Origin: Prodigiosinella aquatilis
Lineage (GTDB): Bacteria; Pseudomonadota; Gammaproteobacteria; Enterobacterales; Enterobacteriaceae
Reading direction: 5' to 3'
Assembly: GCA_030388725.1 (NCBI GenBank)
Contig: CP128857.1
Coordinates: forward strand, 3,348,001-3,412,000
DNA: 64,000 bases
The notes beneath the pieces are model-generated. The model had not been told where the DNA came from and made no database searches. It saw only the letters and a program-made list of their open reading frames with translations. Made by a program: the position numbers and the translations under genes. This document shows, piece after piece, positions 45,283-54,626 of this stretch (its first letter is position 1; each line of letters begins with the position of its first letter).

Positions 45283-46764
45283 AGTAACGCACCATAACCG
45301 ACTTTAGCTCGGTGTAATCCTCAATAAACGCACTGCCGAATTCGCGCCCAACACCAGAGCCTTTCATGCCGCCAAAGGGCACGGCAGGATCGAGGAAGGT
45401 ATGCATATTCACCCAGACCATGCCGGCTGCAATGCTTTCACTGTAGCGCAGTGCCTTGCTGATATTGTGCGACCAGACGCTGGCTGCCAAGCCGAATGCT
45501 GAACTGTTGATGAGATCCAACGCCTGTTGCTCGTCACGATAGGCGATAAAACCGCACACCGGACCGAAGGTTTCTTCCCGCATCAATGTGTCATCCGGTT
45601 GAGAGACACGAATGGCCGTGGGTTGGACGAAAAAGCCGTCTCTCTCCAGGGCGTGGCCACCGCAAATAATGTCGTTGCCCTCACGCCGCGCGGTATCAAT
45701 CAGGCTAAGCACTTTGTCAAACTGCACCCGGTTAGCCAGCGGGCCCATTTCCGTGCTTTCATCCAGCGGCGATCCCAATTTCATCGCTGCCAGCCGTGTT
45801 TTCAGCATTGACAAAACCACATCAATCTTCTCTTCGGGAAGGTAGAAACACTCGGCAGCAGCACAAATTTGCCCTTGATTGAGATACCCCGCTTCGATGA
45901 TGCCATTGACCATCTCCTCTGGCGCCATATCGTCAAAAAATAGCGCGGCATTTTTCCCCCCAGTTCCAGCGTGACGCGTTTGCTCCCCTCGGTTGCCATC
46001 CGGTTAACGGCATGGCCAGTCGCCACTGAGCCAGTAAAGCTGACCTTGGCACAAGCGGGATGAGAAATCAGTTGTGGACCCAGTGTGGCTCCCGGACCGT
46101 TGATCACATTCAGCACGCCGGCCGGAAAACCGCTTTCCATCGCCAGTTCGGCTACCCTCAGCAACGTCAACGGCGTGTACTCGCTGGGTTTCAGCACCAC
46201 GGTACAACCACAGACCAGCGCCGCTGCCAGTTTCCAAACAGCAATCATAATAGAGAAATTCCAGGGAACGATGCCGACCACCACACCTACCGGCTGGCGA
46301 CGGGTAAATGCGGTATATTTCTCCCCGGCAAAGGAAGGCAGGGAAACATCAAGCGTTTCGCCACTGATTTTCCCTGCCCAGCCGGCAAAATACCGTAAAA
46401 ACGCTACTGACTGATCAAGCTCCAGCATACGCGACAGCGTAATGGTTTTGCCTGAACAGAGGCTTTCCAGCTGTGCCAGCTCTTCACGGTGTTGTTCCAG
46501 CTTGTCTGCCAGCTTTAACAACAGCGTACCGCGCTGTAAGGTGGGCATCTCACGCCAGGAAGAAAATGCCTCACGCGCAACCTGCATCGCGGCATCGGCT
46601 TGTAATGCATCAGCGCTGAAAACCTGCGACAGCGGTTTACCCGTGGCGGGATTGATGACGTCAAACGGCTCACCACTACCGGGTACAACATCACCATTAA
46701 TGAAATTACCATGTGAACGGCTGAGGAAAGCCATCACCTGAGGAAGTAACGTAACATCACTCAT
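45281..46764 (-). pseudogene. feaB: FeaB-like phenylacetaldehyde dehydrogenase, frameshifted
   Basis: Two overlapping minus-strand frames (46764-45802 and 45928-45281) together give one FeaB-type aldehyde dehydrogenase of about 494 residues. The first frame is good up to RVTLELGGK and then goes wrong; the second picks up at FDDMAPEEMVNGIIEAGYLN, with catalytic Cys in NQGQICAAAE. One base is missing in the G-run/A-run at about 45950-45965 (GGGGGG then AAAAA on the minus strand). It would oxidise (4-hydroxy)phenylacetaldehyde to feed the hpa pathway. Either a true null mutation or a homopolymer sequencing error. Confidence 0.82.
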
Positions 46765-47136
46765 GTGACACTCCTTTTATTCTTGTTATACAGCAGAGAC
46801 AGAGAAAGATGTGCAATCAAAAAAAAGTGCACACAGGAGTAATGATGTAAACACGGTGAAAGGACTGAAAGATATCAACCAAAAGGATGAATTTTCTGCA
46901 TAGATTTCATTTTCGGGCTGCGATAGCTGACCGTCTATTGATCTGACAACATTCTTCCGATGCAATGATGGATAGAGCCGCTGATAAACCACAACCTCAC
47001 CTGACTGACCTTGATGGATAAGCGCTGTTTAACCGGTAATCTGAGTATCATGGCTGGTACGATCACCATAACGTTGATGGTTGGCCCGAGAGTTGCTTTA
47101 TTCAGCTTCTGCTGATCGATAACAGAGAACCAATAC
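46765..47136. other. Intergenic region, divergent promoters
   Basis: A 372-base gap between the divergent feaB-like gene and the amidohydrolase gene. Open frames here are short and unlike known proteins. I see no repeat or RNA gene; it should hold the two promoters. Confidence 0.5.
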
Positions 47137-48240
47137 ATGTCCATTGTTTTAGCGCATTACCATTACCTTCACACGATTCCAGAGCTGGGGTTTCAGGAGT
47201 TTCAGACCGCCGATTATATCGCCAACCAGTTAGAAGCAGTGGGCTATAACGTCACCCGTGGCGTTAGCGGCACCACCGGTATCGTCGCCGAGCTGGACAG
47301 CGGTCTTCCCGGTCCAGTGCTGGCGCTACGTGCCGACATGGATGCACTCGGCCATATCATCAATGGCGAACACTGCGCCCGCCATACCTGTGGTCATGAC
47401 GCGCACGCATCGGTGGTGCTGACCGTAGCACAGGAGATCATACGCGAAGGCAGTGTGAAAAAGGGCCGGCTGAAGATCCTGTTTCAACCCGCAGAAGAAC
47501 TGGCTACTGGCGCTATCGCCATGGTGGAAGGCGGTGCTATTGATGATGTGGAGATGCTTCTCGGCTTTCACCTGCGTCCGGTTGAAGAGTGTGTATTGGG
47601 TGAAGCCATTCCGGCCATGTATTACTCTGCCAGCAGTACACTGGAAGTGACTTTTCACGGCAAACCCGCCCACGGTGCACGCCCCCATCTGGGTATTAAT
47701 GCGCTAGAGGCCGCCTCCCATGCCGTCATGGCGGTAAAAGCCGTCCCTTTGCCGCCACATCTCACCTGGAGCGCCAAAGCCACTCGTTTTCTGTGCGACG
47801 CGGGCGTCACCAATTCCATTCCGGATAAAGCCGTCGTCTGCTGGGATCTGCGTGCCGCACACAACGACACAATGGATCTGCTGAAAGAGAAAGTGACCTG
47901 TGCTATCGAGCACAGTGCCGCAGCCTTTGGCGCTATTGCCGATGTCAAACTGATGAAATTCATCCCGGCGGCGGAAATTCATCAAGACGCCACGACCCTG
48001 ATCAGTGAAGCGATTGTTGATGTGCTGGGGAGCGCTGGATTAACCCCACCCCAAAGCACGGTTGGAGGGGAAGATTTCTTCTTCTATCCACGTCTGCGCC
48101 CAAATGTAAAAGCCGGATTCTGGGGGTTGGGAACCAACCTTGAACCCGGCTTACATCACCCTGACATGCACTTCGACCTGAAGTCACTGGAGGTGGGCGT
48201 GCGAATTTTCAAGCGCTGTATAGAAAAGGCACTAGGCTAG
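47137..48240 (+). CDS. M20-family amidohydrolase (aminoacylase/ILR1-like)
   Basis: A 367-residue metallopeptidase-like amidohydrolase of subfamily M20D. Metal-binding parts are LRADMDAL, HTCGHDAHAS, FQPAEELATGA (with the catalytic Glu) and LHHPDMHFD. The N-terminal HTIPELGFQEF is typical. These enzymes release an amino acid or acid from N-acyl conjugates (hippurate, N-acetyl amino acids, auxin conjugates). Substrate unknown; its place beside aromatic acid degradation genes makes an arylacetyl-amino acid conjugate conceivable. Confidence 0.88.
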   Translation: MSIVLAHYHYLHTIPELGFQEFQTADYIANQLEAVGYNVTRGVSGTTGIVAELDSGLPGPVLALRADMDALGHIINGEHCARHTCGHDAHASVVLTVAQEIIREGSVKKGRLKILFQPAEELATGAIAMVEGGAIDDVEMLLGFHLRPVEECVLGEAIPAMYYSASSTLEVTFHGKPAHGARPHLGINALEAASHAVMAVKAVPLPPHLTWSAKATRFLCDAGVTNSIPDKAVVCWDLRAAHNDTMDLLKEKVTCAIEHSAAAFGAIADVKLMKFIPAAEIHQDATTLISEAIVDVLGSAGLTPPQSTVGGEDFFFYPRLRPNVKAGFWGLGTNLEPGLHHPDMHFDLKSLEVGVRIFKRCIEKALG

Positions 48241-48252
48241 CCCACCGCTCAT

Positions 48253-48276
48253 CTGCCGGTGTATATCATCCGGCAG
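48253..48276. terminator. Hairpin between convergent genes
   Basis: CTGCCGG and CCGGCAG form a 7-bp stem with a 10-base loop, 13 bases after the amidohydrolase stop; the tail (TTGCCCTTTCG) is only weakly T-rich. Confidence 0.5.
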
Positions 48277-48312
48277 TTGCCCTTTCGATAACACCGGTTG
48301 TTCTGATCAACT

Positions 48313-49404
48313 TCAGCCCGTGATTGCGCGTTCAGCCAACGCTTCAACGCGATAAATTGCCTGATGAATCATATCTTCAGTGACACTAAATGGCAGATTG
48401 TCCATATCCGGTGCCACTACCGATGCCCGGACAATGGTCTTCAATTCATCCTCCGTCAGGTCTGGACAGATGTCAGCCAGCGCTAGCGGCACCGCACAGA
48501 CACGCGCCAGCCGGATAGCCTCCAGCAACTCGTCATCGCTGCGTTGTTCCAGTGCCAGCAAACACAGATTACCGAATCCCACCAGCAAACCATGGCCAAA
48601 CTCGCGGGTCTTGTCACACGCCGTAAACCCTTCATACAACGCATGAGATGCCGCCGCGTGAGCGCCACTGGCCATCAACGACGTTAATCCGGCAAACAGG
48701 AAGATGGCATCCAGCACCTGATCCAACGCATCGCTGCTTTTTCCGGCATTCACCGCCTGACAGGCTTCAGCACCATAGCGGTTAATCAGTTGAAAACAGA
48801 TTTCGCTGTTGGCCCGAGAAGACGCCGCAAACCCGCTGTCGTTACGACCGGTATCAATCGCCCTGAATTCGTACCATTTAGCCAGCGTATCGCCCAGCCC
48901 GGCGGCCAACCAGCGTAATGGCGCCCGTGCCAGCAAGCCACTGTCGATCACCACGGCGGCCGGGGCAACGGACAAATGGTACAGGTCGTGAAAATGGCCG
49001 TCATCGTGGTAACGCACCGACAACGGTGTAACAGCGGCACAGGTGGCCGCGATAGTCGGCAAAGTCACCACCGGGATAGCGCACTGGAATGCCACCGCCT
49101 TGCCAGTATCCAGCGCTTTACCACCGCCCACCGCCAACAACACATCACTGCCGGTTTCACGCACTCGCTCACACAGCCGCTCGATCTGGCTGATACTGCA
49201 ATGCTCGCCAGACCACTCCACCGCTGCCAGCGCCACATCCACCTGTTGCAACTGCCCGTGAATCAGCGCTTCCGTGGCAGCCAATGCCTTTCGGCCCCCG
49301 ACCACTAACACCCGTGTACCCAATTGGGCACACAATGTTCCCAGTTGCTGGCTTACACCTGCCCCACGCAGTACGGTAGCAGGGAAAAAAACCTGTTGTG
49401 TCAT
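48313..49404 (-). CDS. Iron-containing alcohol dehydrogenase, YbdH/HcxA-like
   Basis: A 363-residue dehydrogenase of the glycerol-dehydrogenase group. VGGGKALDTGKAVA (nucleotide loop), PTIAATCAAVTPLSVRY and GLGDTLAKWYEFRA closely follow E. coli YbdH (HcxA), a 2-oxoacid/hydroxycarboxylate reductase. The ATG at 49404 has an AAGGA ribosome site; the frame from 49449 is too long. Metal histidines appear in ASHALYEGF and REFGHGLLVG. It lies 211 bases downstream of the ABC importer on the same strand. The substrate is not known. Confidence 0.8.
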   Translation of the reverse strand: MTQQVFFPATVLRGAGVSQQLGTLCAQLGTRVLVVGGRKALAATEALIHGQLQQVDVALAAVEWSGEHCSISQIERLCERVRETGSDVLLAVGGGKALDTGKAVAFQCAIPVVTLPTIAATCAAVTPLSVRYHDDGHFHDLYHLSVAPAAVVIDSGLLARAPLRWLAAGLGDTLAKWYEFRAIDTGRNDSGFAASSRANSEICFQLINRYGAEACQAVNAGKSSDALDQVLDAIFLFAGLTSLMASGAHAAASHALYEGFTACDKTREFGHGLLVGFGNLCLLALEQRSDDELLEAIRLARVCAVPLALADICPDLTEDELKTIVRASVVAPDMDNLPFSVTEDMIHQAIYRVEALAERAITG

Positions 49405-49615
49405 AATCCTTCCTGTGATCTGTCTTATAAATGCAACGTTTCGAAACAAAACCTTAATCAGACAAACTTTATGCCATATTCACACCCTACGGGTACAGCA
49501 GGTATCACTGGATACGGTAACAATATCGACACAACCTTGGTTCACTGCTTATTTTGTCATTAGCAAATTCAGTTGATGCTCCACCGCACAGGCTTGGCGC
49601 TAGCGGTGGTCTCCA

Positions 49616-50401
49616 TCAGTGCGTCAGAGCTTGTCGGGTTTCACTGCGAATCTCTTCGGTAATCTGCGCTTTCAACGCCATGAACGCCGGCGACGTTTTC
49701 AGGGTATAGTCACGGGGCCAGGGGAAATCCACTGCCACTTCATGTTTAATCTGTCCCGGCCGAGCACTAAAAATCGCGACTTTGTTCGCCATGAAAATGG
49801 CTTCATCAATGTCATGAGTGACAAACAACACCGTCTTGCGCGATGATTCCCAAACTGACAACAAGAGCTCCTGCATCATCACCCGGGTCTGGTTATCCAG
49901 CGCACCAAACGGTTCGTCCATCAGCAACACTTTTGGATCGTTAGCCAATGCGCGGGCAATGGCAGTACGCTGCTGCATCCCGCCAGACAGTTGGCGTGGG
50001 TAGTGATGTTCAAAACCACGCAACCCCACCTGATGAATATAATAATTACTGCGCTCTTTTTGTTGTGCCTTACTGACACCACGCTCCTGTAAACCAAAGC
50101 AGATATTTTCCTGCACCGTCAGCCACGGAAACAGCGTGTAACTCTGGAACACCATGCCACGATCAGCACCCGGCCCATCGACCAGGCGGCCATCCAGCCA
50201 CACTTCACCACGGGTCGGTTCATCCAACCCGGCGATAATCCGCAGCAGCGTCGATTTACCGCAACCGGAAGGACCGAGAATAGTGATAAAGTCATTCTCA
50301 TTCACTTGATATTCAATCGGTTTCAGTGCCTGGATAGTTTCGCCTTTCGGCCCGGTGAAAACCCGCTCAACCTGGCGTACGGATAATTTACTGTATTTCA
50401 T
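49616..50401 (-). CDS. ABC importer ATPase (nitrate/sulfonate/taurine type)
   Basis: A 261-residue ATPase: Walker A GPSGCGKST, signature LSGGMQQR, Walker B VLLMDEPFGALD and the switch His in FVTHDIDEA. It is of the SsuB/TauB type. Its start overlaps the permease end by 4 bases (ATGA). It powers the importer whose first gene has a HutC-like operator, which points to a histidine-pathway compound. Confidence 0.9.
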   Translation of the reverse strand: MKYSKLSVRQVERVFTGPKGETIQALKPIEYQVNENDFITILGPSGCGKSTLLRIIAGLDEPTRGEVWLDGRLVDGPGADRGMVFQSYTLFPWLTVQENICFGLQERGVSKAQQKERSNYYIHQVGLRGFEHHYPRQLSGGMQQRTAIARALANDPKVLLMDEPFGALDNQTRVMMQELLLSVWESSRKTVLFVTHDIDEAIFMANKVAIFSARPGQIKHEVAVDFPWPRDYTLKTSPAFMALKAQITEEIRSETRQALTH

Positions 50402-51282
50402 CGCAACGCACTCCAGGCAAATAACCGGCGGTTAGCGGCTTTAAACAGAAAATCAGACAGCAAGCCGATACAGCCGATCACAATAATGCCGAAGATGATT
50501 TGTCCGGTATTGAGCAGTGCCTGGCTATCGACAATCATATGACCGATACCGCTGGAAGAGCCAATCAGCTCCGCTACAATGACATAGGTCCAGGCCCATC
50601 CCAGCACCAACCGCAACAGTTCAGCGATATCCGGCGCGGCACCGGGAATCAATACTCGTCGCACAATACTGCGACTGGAACACCCCAGTGTATAGGCCGC
50701 TTCCACCAGATCACGACGTGCAGTGCCGACAGTGACGGCCACCATCAGGACAATCTGGAAAAAGGAACCGATGAAAATCACCAGTATTTTCTGCATTTCG
50801 CCGATCCCCGCCCATAAGATCAGCAAAGGGATAAAGGCTGATGCCGGTAGATACCGGCAGAACGAGACAAACGGCTCAAAAAATGCCTCCACCAGCTTAT
50901 AAGCGCCCATCAGAATCCCCAGCGGGACACCGATAATGGCCGCCAATAGAAATCCAGCCAGTACGCGCATTACCGTCATGCCGATATCCAGCGAGAAGTT
51001 GTACTCCGTAAACAACAGTACGCCTTCATGCAGCATGGTCAGCGGATCGGCCAGGAATGTGGGTGATACGGCGCCACCGAATGTCACCAGCGACCAGATA
51101 GCAACAAACAGCACAAAGAAAGCGACCCCCAGCGTCCAGCGTAGACGGGAAGAAACCGGCCTCAGCGGCACCATCAGCGGATTATGTACGCGCGACGCGG
51201 CGTCCGGCAGAGCAGTTGGCGTTTGGGGCGCAGCATTGACCGCACTGGTGAAACTGTTCACATCAGACTCCTCCATGGTCAT
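50398..51282 (-). CDS. ABC importer permease (SsuC/TauC type)
   Basis: A 294-residue permease with about six membrane segments after a polar 45-residue N-terminal tail. The EAA loop region reads EAAYTLGCSSRSIVRRVLIPGA, shortened here to EAAYTLGCSS...IPGA for its key residues, and contacts the ATPase. It overlaps both neighbours by 4 bases, so the three genes are tightly coupled. Confidence 0.88.
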   Translation of the reverse strand: MTMEESDVNSFTSAVNAAPQTPTALPDAASRVHNPLMVPLRPVSSRLRWTLGVAFFVLFVAIWSLVTFGGAVSPTFLADPLTMLHEGVLLFTEYNFSLDIGMTVMRVLAGFLLAAIIGVPLGILMGAYKLVEAFFEPFVSFCRYLPASAFIPLLILWAGIGEMQKILVIFIGSFFQIVLMVAVTVGTARRDLVEAAYTLGCSSRSIVRRVLIPGAAPDIAELLRLVLGWAWTYVIVAELIGSSSGIGHMIVDSQALLNTGQIIFGIIVIGCIGLLSDFLFKAANRRLFAWSALR

Positions 51283-52241
51283 TTCACATAACTGGCGTCA
51301 TACAGGGTGGAAATATCTGGTTTTTTGCGAATAACTTTCGCTTCCAGTAATAGTTTGGCGGCTTCATTGCTGAACTGTTGAATTTCACCGTTGAAAAAGC
51401 GGCGGTTCTGCTCACGATCCTGCCAACGCAGATAACTGGCGGACTGAGCAAATGCCTTGCCGGTCGATTTCACTGCCGCTCCCATGATTTCATAGGATTT
51501 CTCCGGCTGTGATTTGATCATCGCCAGCGCATCGAAATAGCTTTCCACCAGCGCTTTCCCAGCCTGTGGATTCTGCTGCAAAAATGCCGGGGTACAACCC
51601 AGCGTGTCCATTACCATTGGATAATCCAGCGTGGTGGCCAGAATTTTGCCCGTTTGAGGGTGCTGACGAATAGTGGAAAGGTACGGTTCGTAGCTCATCG
51701 CTGCATCATTCTGGCCTGCGACGAACGCTTGCGCCGACGCCTGCGGTGACAGTGTGGCTATCTTCACATCTTTCATACTCATGCCATTTTTATCCAGCAT
51801 CCAGGCCAGCGCAAAATATGGCGAGGTGCCCGGCGCGTCCACACCAATGGTTTTGCCTTTCAAATCCTCAATACGCTTGATGTCATTGCGTACCGCCAGA
51901 CCATCCGCACCATAAGATTTATCCAGTTGAACGATTTGTTTGAGTACCACACCGCTGGCCGCCCAGGAAACATAGGTTTCCACCGTAGTCGCCGCACACT
52001 GAATAGCGCCTGACGCCACCGCCAGATGGCGATCTCTCTGCGGAATCATTTTCATATCCACATCCAGACCATGTTTTTTAAAGATCCCGGCTTTATCAGC
52101 CAGCGTCAGCGGCGCGAAGCCCGTCCAGCCAGAGATGCCAATCGCAACCGGTATCTCTGCGGCACGGGTAACAAATGCAACCGAAAGGCAGGCTATCATC
52201 AGGGATATTTTCCAACTGGCGCGGTGTAGTGGTGTACTCAT
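51279..52241 (-). CDS. ABC importer substrate-binding protein (NMT1/SsuA type)
   Basis: A 320-residue periplasmic binding protein with a Sec signal peptide (charged start, hydrophobic residues 12-25, cleavage near TRAAE). The mature part has GWTGFAPLTLADKAGIFKKH, the NMT1/SsuA type N-terminus, and GKTIGVDAPGTSPYFALAW. A CTTGTCTATACAAG palindrome lies 50 bases upstream, the same as before hutI. The ligand may be a histidine-degradation intermediate such as urocanate; this is an inference. Confidence 0.85.
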   Translation of the reverse strand: MSTPLHRASWKISLMIACLSVAFVTRAAEIPVAIGISGWTGFAPLTLADKAGIFKKHGLDVDMKMIPQRDRHLAVASGAIQCAATTVETYVSWAASGVVLKQIVQLDKSYGADGLAVRNDIKRIEDLKGKTIGVDAPGTSPYFALAWMLDKNGMSMKDVKIATLSPQASAQAFVAGQNDAAMSYEPYLSTIRQHPQTGKILATTLDYPMVMDTLGCTPAFLQQNPQAGKALVESYFDALAMIKSQPEKSYEIMGAAVKSTGKAFAQSASYLRWQDREQNRRFFNGEIQQFSNEAAKLLLEAKVIRKKPDISTLYDASYVK

Positions 52242-52290
52242 TTTCCTGCTCCTGTCGATAAAGAGTGGCTCGAAAACTCAAGTGTATAGT

Positions 52291-52304
52291 CTTGTCTATA
52301 CAAG
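52291..52304. promoter_or_regulatory. HutC-like operator before the ABC importer
   Basis: CTTGTCTATACAAG is a near-perfect palindrome of the type bound by the GntR-family repressor HutC. The identical 14-mer lies before hutI (54589-54602). It ties the importer to the hut regulon. Confidence 0.75.
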
Positions 52305-52516
52305 CAATGGTTGTGCCAGCTTTCTTTAGCTGGCGCAATCGCTCTCGGCATACTCGACACAGCCAGTTATCGGGGCCCACACTGCGCAAAAACGGTGCGT
52401 CGCGCACCATAAGTAACCAACGATTTTATAAGGTAATTTAGCCCGTTTCGTTCACCGATACTTCTCATCGGCAGTGGTTGTAATATACATAAGAGATCGG
52501 TCTACCCAGTTGGGCA
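52305..52516. other. Gap between the importer operator and hutD
   Basis: About 210 bases with no gene. It is downstream of hutD and upstream of the importer on the same strand. I see no clear terminator. Confidence 0.4.
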
Positions 52517-53059
52517 TCACCGCACAATAATGGCCGCATAGAGCAACAATGCATCATCACTCTGGGGAATGATCGCTGGTGCATGAGACTGCCACCACAT
52601 GCCCTCACCTACAGAGAGCATCCGATTGGCTGTCTGCCATCGACCGCGCAGAACGTACACCACACCATCAGTAACCACAGCAGGAACCTGCGTTTTTGCC
52701 ACCACCGTGACCGTGGCCCGATGGCTGTCACGCTGCGTCATGATGTTGAAATCCATACTGACGCCGCCGCACAAATGGGCAACCAGGGTTTGCTCGCCAG
52801 CAAAATGAAAAGGGGAATGAAGACTGAGCCGATGGTAAAAATCCTTACCGCTCAGCTCAACACCGTCGCCGGATAACAAGGTAATAATACGATCCACACC
52901 GGGGAAACAGGAAAAGTCACCATCACGGGCAATGGTGGCGATACTGGCCCGCCAGAAAAAATCCCCCGGCGCAGGCGGAATGCGGCAAATCTCACGGGTT
53001 TCTCCGCCGCCGTTTTTCCAGGAGCTGACCGGTAAATCCGGCAAAGAGAAAAAGTGCAT
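52517..53059 (-). CDS. hutD: HutD, histidine-utilisation cupin protein
   Basis: A 180-residue protein of the HutD family, a two-cupin fold thought to bind formylglutamate/urocanate and limit hut expression. The motif PVSSWKNGGGETREI at the N-terminus is diagnostic. The ATG at 53059 shares a base with the hutF stop (TAATG), so translation is coupled. Its role in this organism is inferred from the family. Confidence 0.9.
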   Translation of the reverse strand: MHFFSLPDLPVSSWKNGGGETREICRIPPAPGDFFWRASIATIARDGDFSCFPGVDRIITLLSGDGVELSGKDFYHRLSLHSPFHFAGEQTLVAHLCGGVSMDFNIMTQRDSHRATVTVVAKTQVPAVVTDGVVYVLRGRWQTANRMLSVGEGMWWQSHAPAIIPQSDDALLLYAAIIVR

Positions 53060-54420
53060 TACGCCTCCTGCCACGCTTTCATTACGTCAATAAACAACCG
53101 GTCAAACTCCTCGTCCAACGCATGATGTCCATGATCAATAACCTGTTTTCCCGCCACCCAGACGTCACGGATCTGCTGCTGCCCGCCAGCAAATAACCAG
53201 CGGTTAAGCAGTGTTTCATCACTGATGGCGCTGAGCATCGCATCTTCAGTCAACACCAGCCAATCCGCACGCCAGCCCATCGCCAATGCACCAACAGGCA
53301 CACGGCACGCCTGCGCGCCACCACCCAATGCCTGCTGATACAACACTGTTCCGACGCACGGTTGCTGGGCGGTTACTACCCGGTTTCGACGTCGGTCACG
53401 CAGACGCTGGGCATACTCCAGCCAGCGAAGTTCTTCCACCACATTCAGGGACACATGGCTGTCAGAACCGATTCCCCAGCGCCCGCCAAGATCGACATAA
53501 CGATCCAGAGGGAAAATGCCGTCGCCAAGGTTGGCTTCGGTGGTCGGACATAAGCCCGCTACCGCCTGGCTATGTGCCAGCTGTTTAATTTCATGATCAT
53601 CAAGATGTGTCGCATGCACCAGGCACCAGCGCGCATCAACGGCAAAACGGTTGAATAGCCAGCTCACCGGACGTTCACCACTCCAGGCCAGACAGTCATC
53701 CACTTCTTTTTGCTGTTCGGCAATATGAATATGGATTGGTAAATCGCTACCAGTAGCTTCCAGAACATCTTCCATCTGGTTCTGGGTAACCGCACGCAGT
53801 GAGTGAAAACAGAGGCCATGACTAAGCCGCGGATGGTGGCGTACCTGTGCAGCCAGGTGTTGTTGTTGACGTAGATAGTGGTCGACATCCTGAATAAACC
53901 GTTTTTGCCCGGCCAATGGAGGCTGCGCACCAAAACCGCTATGGCTGTAAAGCACGGGTAGCATGGTCTGGCCGATACCGGACTGTTCCGCCGCCGCCAG
54001 CAGATGGCACAGCATGGCATCGCCCGGGTACGCTTTGCCTTTTGGGTCGTGGTGCAGATAGTGAAATTCAGCTACCTGACTATATCCGCCTTTGAGCATA
54101 TCGATATAAAGCCGCGTAGCAATCACCCTGACCTGCTCTGGCGTCAAACGTGCCACCATACGATACATCAGATCGCGCCAGGTCCAGAAACTGTCTTGTG
54201 GATCCCCCGCCACTTCAGCCATTCCGGCCATCGCCCGCTGAAAAGCATGAGAATGCAGGTTGGTCATGGCAGGTACCACAATCCCCGACAGGCGGGTGGC
54301 TTCGCCAGCGGAAGCATCCCGCGTCACGGTCGAAAACCAACCCTGTTCATCAACATCAAAACGTACATTACGCGCCATACCATCAGGCAACAGCGCACGG
54401 GAAGCAAAATAAGCGGGCAT
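53059..54420 (-). CDS. hutF: Formiminoglutamate deiminase
   Basis: A 453-residue amidohydrolase that turns N-formimino-glutamate into N-formyl-glutamate and ammonia. The metal residues are in NLHSHAFQRAMAGMAE and, later, HIHIAEQQKEVDDC and GIGSDSHVSLN. The ATG at 54420 (MPAYFASRALLPDG) is the family start; the reading from 54486 adds 22 residues. It is divergent from hutI and pairs with hutG to give the five-step pathway through formylglutamate. Confidence 0.93.
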   Translation of the reverse strand: MPAYFASRALLPDGMARNVRFDVDEQGWFSTVTRDASAGEATRLSGIVVPAMTNLHSHAFQRAMAGMAEVAGDPQDSFWTWRDLMYRMVARLTPEQVRVIATRLYIDMLKGGYSQVAEFHYLHHDPKGKAYPGDAMLCHLLAAAEQSGIGQTMLPVLYSHSGFGAQPPLAGQKRFIQDVDHYLRQQQHLAAQVRHHPRLSHGLCFHSLRAVTQNQMEDVLEATGSDLPIHIHIAEQQKEVDDCLAWSGERPVSWLFNRFAVDARWCLVHATHLDDHEIKQLAHSQAVAGLCPTTEANLGDGIFPLDRYVDLGGRWGIGSDSHVSLNVVEELRWLEYAQRLRDRRRNRVVTAQQPCVGTVLYQQALGGGAQACRVPVGALAMGWRADWLVLTEDAMLSAISDETLLNRWLFAGGQQQIRDVWVAGKQVIDHGHHALDEEFDRLFIDVMKAWQEA

Positions 54421-54588
54421 GTCACATATCCTGTCAGTGCCATTGTATATACATATACATACACCAAAGCCCACGGTAAATAACATAATGCTTTTTTATG
54501 GCTTAATCACCTCTACCGTGTGACCTGCAACGAAAATAAGAAATTCCTATTGCTGTGTGGCTTGCCGAAACAAACTGCTGGCGTATAA

Positions 54589-54602
54589 CTTGTCTATACA
54601 AG
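54589..54602. promoter_or_regulatory. HutC-like operator between hutF and hutI
   Basis: CTTGTCTATACAAG, identical to the site at 52291-52304. It lies 24 bases before the hutI start. A related TTGTATATACATATACA lies at about 54443-54459 just before hutF, a likely second, weaker site. Confidence 0.78.
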
Positions 54603-54626
54603 ACTATAACACTAGTGGAGCACGCT

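Noticed and set aside
46935..47144. Open frame of 69 residues before the amidohydrolase
   Set aside because: It overlaps the amidohydrolase start on the other strand and has no recognisable domain.
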